From Marinagarivorans sp. (GTDB lineage Bacteria > Pseudomonadota > Gammaproteobacteria > Pseudomonadales > Cellvibrionaceae), in contig JANQJB010000099.1 of assembly GCA_028281865.1 (NCBI GenBank), forward strand, positions 1-64,000: DNA of 64,000 nucleotides, in the 5' to 3' direction. Position 1 is the first letter of the stretch. Every line of letters begins with the position of its first letter. The translations under genes and the position numbers were made by a program. Under the pieces are notes generated by a model. It searched no databases and had not been told where the DNA came from. It worked only from the letters and a program-made list of their open reading frames with translations. Of the stretch, positions 59,780 to 64,000 are shown in pieces.

Positions 59780-60496
59780 GTAGCTAACTGATGTGATAAG
59801 ACCGCTTGTTTCTAAGTTTCAACAGCAAAAATAGTTTCAACAGCAAAAGAGTTTTACCGGCAAAGGTAATACAACAAACGTGATTTTCTATTGCAGACCA
59901 TGCAATAGCAAAGCTTTTAAAATGCTTCGAATCGAAAAAATCTCGTAATCGCCGTGAAGCCCCACTCAAGTGCCCAATTTTTTATAGTTTTGCCACGCGT
60001 TTAAGTTATGCCTGAAACACCTGCTCCTGCCCAACTATCCAGCGCAATGAGAGTCGAGCCAGCGCAATGGGAACCGAGATTAACGAATCCAAACCAATGT
60101 TACAGACTAAAAATGAAATCAGGTTCGAAGCAAGATCGACGCAGCAAACACTTTCCGCGTGAAGCAACGCACATATTAACGACAAAAACGCACAAGTCTA
60201 GCGTTATTTATCAACATAACTTGCCAAAACAGCACTACGAACCAACCGCGGTAAGTTTGCGGGAATGCAAAAGCTCAGACGGAGTTCAATAAACCGCAGA
60301 CGCCGATAAAATTCCGCGGCGATCTTTGCTAAACTTTGACCCCGCCTACCGGTCGAAATAACGAATTTTCGGCGTGATTGATGACAATCGAGCAGGCGTA
60401 TTAGTTATTAACAGCGGCTTTACCGTGGCTATTAGTCCGATAATAGTGATTGCCGGGTTAGATAGTTAGTGCCGAGTTAATAGAACAGGAAAAAGT
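59780..60496. other. Intergenic region before the GH26-like gene
   Basis: A 717-base stretch without a convincing gene. It has an 18-base direct repeat (agtttcaacagcaaaa copies near 59815 and 59833) and, near the GH26-like gene, a cluster of attgccgggtta/ttaatag pieces (60402-60483) belonging to the repeat family of 508-543. A 94-codon open frame at 60008-60292 has no Shine-Dalgarno or protein pattern and is not annotated. Confidence 0.45.
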
Positions 60497-61765
60497 ATGT
60501 TAAAAATTCAGCAGTATCCGAGCTTCCTTGCCCTCCCGTTTATGTTCGTTCTTATGATTCTCGGGCTCAGTAGCTGTAAAAACGGCTTCAACAAGTTGTA
60601 CGAGCAGTCCAGCGACGAAGACGACCAAGAAAGACAGGAAAGCATTGCTTGCCGTCCATCGCCGGTGTTGGACAGCACCGATAAGACGGAAGAAGTCTTA
60701 ACCATGATCGCCAAGTTATCATGCGAAGACAAAGGCGTTATATCCGGCCAGAGCCTTGGGTACGGCAATGAAATCGTCAATGATGCGGTTTCCGATTCAA
60801 TCATTAACAGCTATAAAAATCTGATCGAACCTCTTGCCGATCAGCGCTACACGCTCGGCATTGTTTCAATCGATTACGAATACAACGGTATCTATACCAG
60901 CGACGAACTCATAGATGCAAACGACAAGCTGAAGGAGCACTGGGACGTTAACGGTTTGGTATTAGTCAGTTGGTCACCTCATAGCCCTTGGTTGAATCCG
61001 TTTTTTCTCCCCGGAATCGTGCGTGGTAGCGATGTGGACTTGGAGTATTCCAACGACGTAGATTTGACTGAAATCTTGGACATCGGTACCGACCCTTACG
61101 ATTTATGGATTCAAAAGCTTGACCATATCATCGAAGCACTAAAAAACTTACAGGCACAGGGCGTCGTGGTGCTGTTCCGCCCGTTCCCTGAGATGAATAC
61201 CAACAACTTCTGGTGGGGCACAGACGCTACAGCCGATAGCGACGAAGTGTTTATCGATATTTGGCAAGATATGGTGGAAGCTTTCCGCGACGAAGGCCTC
61301 GATAATATTCTCTGGGTTTTCGCTCCAACGGCAAGTGCGACGGGCAGCTCAAGCAAAGATATAACCTGGGGATACCCAGGCAAAGACTACGTCGACATCA
61401 TCGCACCCGTGCTTAGAAAAGATTCCTTGAGTTTGACCACTTCCGAATATAACTCGCTCAGAGACGACTTTGACGGATTGCCACTAGGCTTTAGTGAGCT
61501 TGGCCCAGCGTTCGAGGACGAGGATACTGAGAATAACGATGCAACAAGCGGGGAATTTGATAACCGTAAATACGCAGATCAGTTACTCGATAGTAACCAG
61601 GCAATCGCCTTCTGGATAAGTGGTCACGACCGACAAATTGACGCTGATACGAAGTCATTTCATTCGATTGAAAATAATGAAAACAAACGCGAGCTATTCG
61701 ACTTTAATTCCGACATTTTTACTGCTGAAAGAATTGTCGATAATGAGCTCTTAAGTGCCCCGTAG
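60497..61765 (+). CDS. GH26-like glycoside hydrolase lipoprotein (mannanase-type)
   Basis: A 422-residue protein with a lipoprotein signal (MILGLSSC lipobox at about residue 27), then an acidic linker and a GH26-type (beta-alpha)8 barrel: GVISGQSLGYGNEI at the start, VVVLFRPFPEMNTNNFWWG (acid/base Glu232), WVFAPTASATGSSS, and LGFSELGPAF with the nucleophile Glu334. GH26 enzymes cleave mannans or related beta-glycans. The residue before the acid/base Glu is usually His and here is Pro231, so activity or specificity may differ. Located in the outer membrane or periplasm by lipid anchor. The preceding region has repeat pieces. Confidence 0.85.
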   Translation: MLKIQQYPSFLALPFMFVLMILGLSSCKNGFNKLYEQSSDEDDQERQESIACRPSPVLDSTDKTEEVLTMIAKLSCEDKGVISGQSLGYGNEIVNDAVSDSIINSYKNLIEPLADQRYTLGIVSIDYEYNGIYTSDELIDANDKLKEHWDVNGLVLVSWSPHSPWLNPFFLPGIVRGSDVDLEYSNDVDLTEILDIGTDPYDLWIQKLDHIIEALKNLQAQGVVVLFRPFPEMNTNNFWWGTDATADSDEVFIDIWQDMVEAFRDEGLDNILWVFAPTASATGSSSKDITWGYPGKDYVDIIAPVLRKDSLSLTTSEYNSLRDDFDGLPLGFSELGPAFEDEDTENNDATSGEFDNRKYADQLLDSNQAIAFWISGHDRQIDADTKSFHSIENNENKRELFDFNSDIFTAERIVDNELLSAP

Positions 61766-61804
61766 CAATTTTTATTTTCAAAAGCAGCTGAAATTATTTG
61801 GCGC

Positions 61805-62764
61805 TTAAGAACCCGTATTTTGCTTTGGCTTACCATTTAATTGGCGTCTGGGAGGCGGTGCTCCGATATGCGATTGGTTGCGCGCTTTTGCGAGTTGTAT
61901 CTGCTTTTGCCTCTCGGAAAAACGCTCCCGCTGTTCCGGTGTTTGATCAGCGTAACAACGCGGACAATGCACACCTTCTAAATAATGCTCCGACTGCTTT
62001 TCTTCTTCCGTTATCGGATGGCGACAGCCATGGCATTGATCGTAAGAGCCGACTTCTAGGTTGTGTTTTACCGCAACCCGATTATCAAAAACAAAACACT
62101 CTCCTTGCCACAGGCTTTCCGCTTCGGGCACTTCCTCTAAATATTTTAATATCCCGCCCTTTAAGTGATAGACCTCATCGAAGCCTTGCTCTTTTAAGTA
62201 TGCGGTCGATTTTTCGCAGCGAATTCCGCCGGTGCAAAACATCGCAACTTTTTTATTTTTTTGCGGATTTAAATTTTGTTTAACATAGGTGGGAAATTCA
62301 CGAAACGTCGTAGTATTCGGGTTCAGGGCGCGCTGGAAGCTACCAATGTTAAACTCGTAATAATTGCGTGTATCTACAACAACAACCTCCGGGTCCGCAA
62401 TTAAAGCGTTCCAATCCTTCGCCTCAACATAGGTGCCAACACTCTTATTGGGGTCAACCGTGGGCACGCCCATCGTGACAATTTCCTTTTTTAATTTGAC
62501 CTTCATTCGATAAAACGGCTGCTCGACATCAAACGATTCCTTGTGCTCGATATCAGCCAACCTTTCATCTTGACGCAGGTAATTAAGTAAAGCATCAATT
62601 GCAAATCGCTTGCCAGATACCGTGCCATTAATACCTTCATGTGCCAGTAATAAGGTTCCTTTTAAGCCTTGCGATAAACAATAATCGAGCAACGGCTCAC
62701 GAATTTCCCTGTAATCCGGCAACGCAACGAATTTGTACATCGCTGCAACAACAAAATCACTCAT
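61805..62764 (-). CDS. trhO: Rhodanese-type tRNA uridine(34) hydroxylase
   Basis: A 319-residue protein of the UPF0176/TrhO family: [60 protein letters not shown], and the rhodanese active loop [19 protein letters not shown]. The C-terminal Cys-rich segment [13 protein letters not shown]...HCPRC is usual for this family. It hydroxylates uridine 34 in tRNA, giving ho5U. It is convergent with the GH26-like gene. Confidence 0.94.
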   Translation of the reverse strand: MSDFVVAAMYKFVALPDYREIREPLLDYCLSQGLKGTLLLAHEGINGTVSGKRFAIDALLNYLRQDERLADIEHKESFDVEQPFYRMKVKLKKEIVTMGVPTVDPNKSVGTYVEAKDWNALIADPEVVVVDTRNYYEFNIGSFQRALNPNTTTFREFPTYVKQNLNPQKNKKVAMFCTGGIRCEKSTAYLKEQGFDEVYHLKGGILKYLEEVPEAESLWQGECFVFDNRVAVKHNLEVGSYDQCHGCRHPITEEEKQSEHYLEGVHCPRCYADQTPEQRERFSERQKQIQLAKARNQSHIGAPPPRRQLNGKPKQNTGS

Positions 62765-62938
62765 CTAGCAATAACCCCATAGTACATGTGGGCGAATTGT
62801 AACCAATTTAATGCTCTAAAATCCACCCAATTCACGCTCAAAAGCACCGACAGAAATTTTACTGTTCGACAAATTTACTCCAAGCCCAAAGTTCTCTAGG
62901 ATACGCCGAGTTTGATTAGGGTTAAACAAGAGCGAAAC

Positions 62939-63382
62939 ATGCAAATTACACTCATTGTCGGCAGCGTTATGGGAACTGCTTTAGGCGTCGCAAACGCGCT
63001 AAAACACGCTTTAGAAACAAACGGCACAGCAGTAAGGTTGGTGGAGCAATTCCAAGCCTCGGATCTCACGCTTGATAAAGAAGACGTCGTATTAATCTGT
63101 ACATCGAACACGGGAATGGGCGACCTGCCAGCCAACATTGTTCCCTTTTTTGAGCACCTGACTCAACAGCTGCCGCAAATTAGCGGCAAGCGCTTTGGAA
63201 TCATTACGCTTGGCGATAGCTCTTACCCTAATTTTGCCGAGGCGGGCAATACGCTACGCAACGCAATGCTGGATTTGGGTGCGACTCTCATTGGGGAACC
63301 ACTCGTTCTCGACGCAATTTTTGTTGACGACCACGAAGAAGAAGCCCTGCAATGGTTGACTAGCTGGGCTGCACTGCTATGA
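62939..63382 (+). CDS. mioC: MioC-like flavodoxin
   Basis: A 147-residue flavodoxin starting at the ATG at 62939 (AGAG upstream; an earlier TTG frame start at 62912 is unlikely). It reads MQITLIVGSVMGTALGVANA, VVLICTSNTGMGDLPANIVP, FGIITLGDSSYPNFAEAG and LVLDAIFVDDHEEEALQWLT. MioC-type proteins carry FMN and act as electron donors, for example in biotin synthesis. The start of fldB overlaps its stop by 4 bases. Confidence 0.85.
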   Translation: MQITLIVGSVMGTALGVANALKHALETNGTAVRLVEQFQASDLTLDKEDVVLICTSNTGMGDLPANIVPFFEHLTQQLPQISGKRFGIITLGDSSYPNFAEAGNTLRNAMLDLGATLIGEPLVLDAIFVDDHEEEALQWLTSWAALL

Positions 63383-63912
63383 CGGAAAAGTTTGCGCCAA
63401 TCGGTCTCTTTTACGGCAGCACCACTTGTTACACTGAAATGAGCGCAGAAAAAATCCAGCGACAATTAGGTAAGGAAAACGTCGACCTGTTCAATATCTC
63501 CGAAGAGCCACTCACGACGATCGAATTTTACCGTTATTTAATCTTTGGCATCCCAACCTGGGATTATGGAGAACTACAGGAAGATTGGGAGGATGTTTGG
63601 GAAGATATTGACGAACTGAATTTAGAAAATAAAAAATTCGCAATTTTCGGCCAAGGCGATCAAATCGGCTACCCGGAGTGGTTTTTGGATGCCATGGGGT
63701 ATTTGCATCACAAATTGATCTTGCGCGGCGCATCTCCCGCGGGCTATTGGCCCATCGAAGGTTACGAGTTTTCGAATTCTAAGGCGCTCACCGACGATAA
63801 GAAAAATTTTGTTGGGCTCGCACTAGATGATGAAAATCAGTTCGAACAATCCGACCAACGCATAGCTCGCTGGTGCCAGCAATTAATAGACGAATTTGCT
63901 GTTCGATTTTAA
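63379..63912 (+). CDS. fldB: Flavodoxin FldB-like
   Basis: A 177-residue long-type flavodoxin: PIGLFYGSTTCYTEMSAEKI, YRYLIFGIPTWDYGELQEDW, FAIFGQGDQIGYPEWFLDAM and a characteristic YEFSNSKALTDDKKNFVGLA. It is an FMN-containing electron carrier. It overlaps mioC by 4 bases and the next gene by 1 base, so the three are translated as a unit. Confidence 0.92.
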   Translation: MTEKFAPIGLFYGSTTCYTEMSAEKIQRQLGKENVDLFNISEEPLTTIEFYRYLIFGIPTWDYGELQEDWEDVWEDIDELNLENKKFAIFGQGDQIGYPEWFLDAMGYLHHKLILRGASPAGYWPIEGYEFSNSKALTDDKKNFVGLALDDENQFEQSDQRIARWCQQLIDEFAVRF

Positions 63913-64000
63913 TGACAAGCGAAACTAAACTACCGCATTTGCAATGGAATGACCGAGGCCATCCACGCTCAACAAAATTTGACGACGTCTATTTCTCTGA
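63912..64000 (+). CDS. mnmC: MnmC (bifunctional tRNA mnm5s2U modification enzyme), N-terminal fragment
   Basis: Only 29 codons are in the window. They start at the ATG overlapping the fldB stop (TAATG). The text LQWNDRGHPRSTKFDDVYFS matches the very conserved start of MnmC, which completes the wobble-base 5-methylaminomethyl-2-thiouridine by demodification and methylation. The rest lies beyond the right edge. Confidence 0.8.
   Translation, partial: MTSETKLPHLQWNDRGHPRSTKFDDVYFS

Noticed and set aside
60008-60292. 94-codon open frame before the GH26-like gene
   Set aside because: No Shine-Dalgarno, odd composition and no recognisable domain.

Overview
The window looks like chromosome from a marine, polysaccharide-degrading gammaproteobacterium, probably of the Cellvibrionaceae (Saccharophagus/Teredinibacter-like). 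This rests on three things: the pseudomonad-type order recX-recA-cinA-mutS-fdxA-rpoS-nlpD-pcm-truD-ispF-ispD-ftsB-eno-kdsA-pyrG...tilS; a secreted protein with a long poly-serine linker and a GlyGly-CTERM-like tail; and a GH26-type glycanase lipoprotein. The genus is an inference.

Layout. 1-2.9 kb: the 5' end of a secreted CSLREA-domain protein, an AraC-type regulator, a palindromic MITE-like repeat and a LuxR-type regulator with a degenerate receiver. 3.3-33.4 kb: about 30 kb, all on the minus strand, encoding a phage-tail-like contractile injection system (extracellular CIS/PVC/Afp type). In transcription order it has a two-part AAA+ ATPase, a DUF4255/Afp16-like terminator, an Ig/regulatory-domain protein, a Cys-rich coiled-coil protein, the sheath, a tube protein, two small conserved proteins, a second tube protein, a variable AT-rich protein, a LysM hub protein, a split VgrG (gpD-like plus gpV-like), PAAR, gp25, two baseplate-J proteins, a tail-protein-I/propeller protein, two Cys-rich paralogous proteins, a 1506-residue toxin-like giant protein and a small helical-repeat protein that may be its immunity partner. 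No ordinary tape-measure or tail-fibre gene is recognisable. 33.6-34.7 kb: a Fic AMP-transferase-like gene.

34.9-54.6 kb: the conserved housekeeping block: DNA repair and SOS (recX, recA with a LexA box, pncC/cinA, mutS), ferredoxin, rpoS, nlpD, a DUF368 membrane protein, pcm, truD, isoprenoid genes ispF and ispD, ftsB, eno, kdsA, pyrG and tilS. surE, usually between truD and pcm, is not there. A secreted beta-propeller gene sits between pyrG and tilS. 54.7-64 kb: an S9 peptidase, greB, an HD-GYP protein, an aromatic/aspartate aminotransferase, a GH26-like lipoprotein, the tRNA hydroxylase trhO, two flavodoxins (mioC-like and fldB-like) and the first 29 codons of mnmC.

The most interesting part is the CIS locus. 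It sits next to recX-recA-cinA-mutS, a neighbourhood used by tailocins in Pseudomonas. Its accessory proteins (giant toxin-like protein plus neighbour, three Cys-rich proteins, an AT-rich Afp6-position protein) and its internal repeats are not explained by the core machine. All family assignments come from reading the translations; no database search was run.
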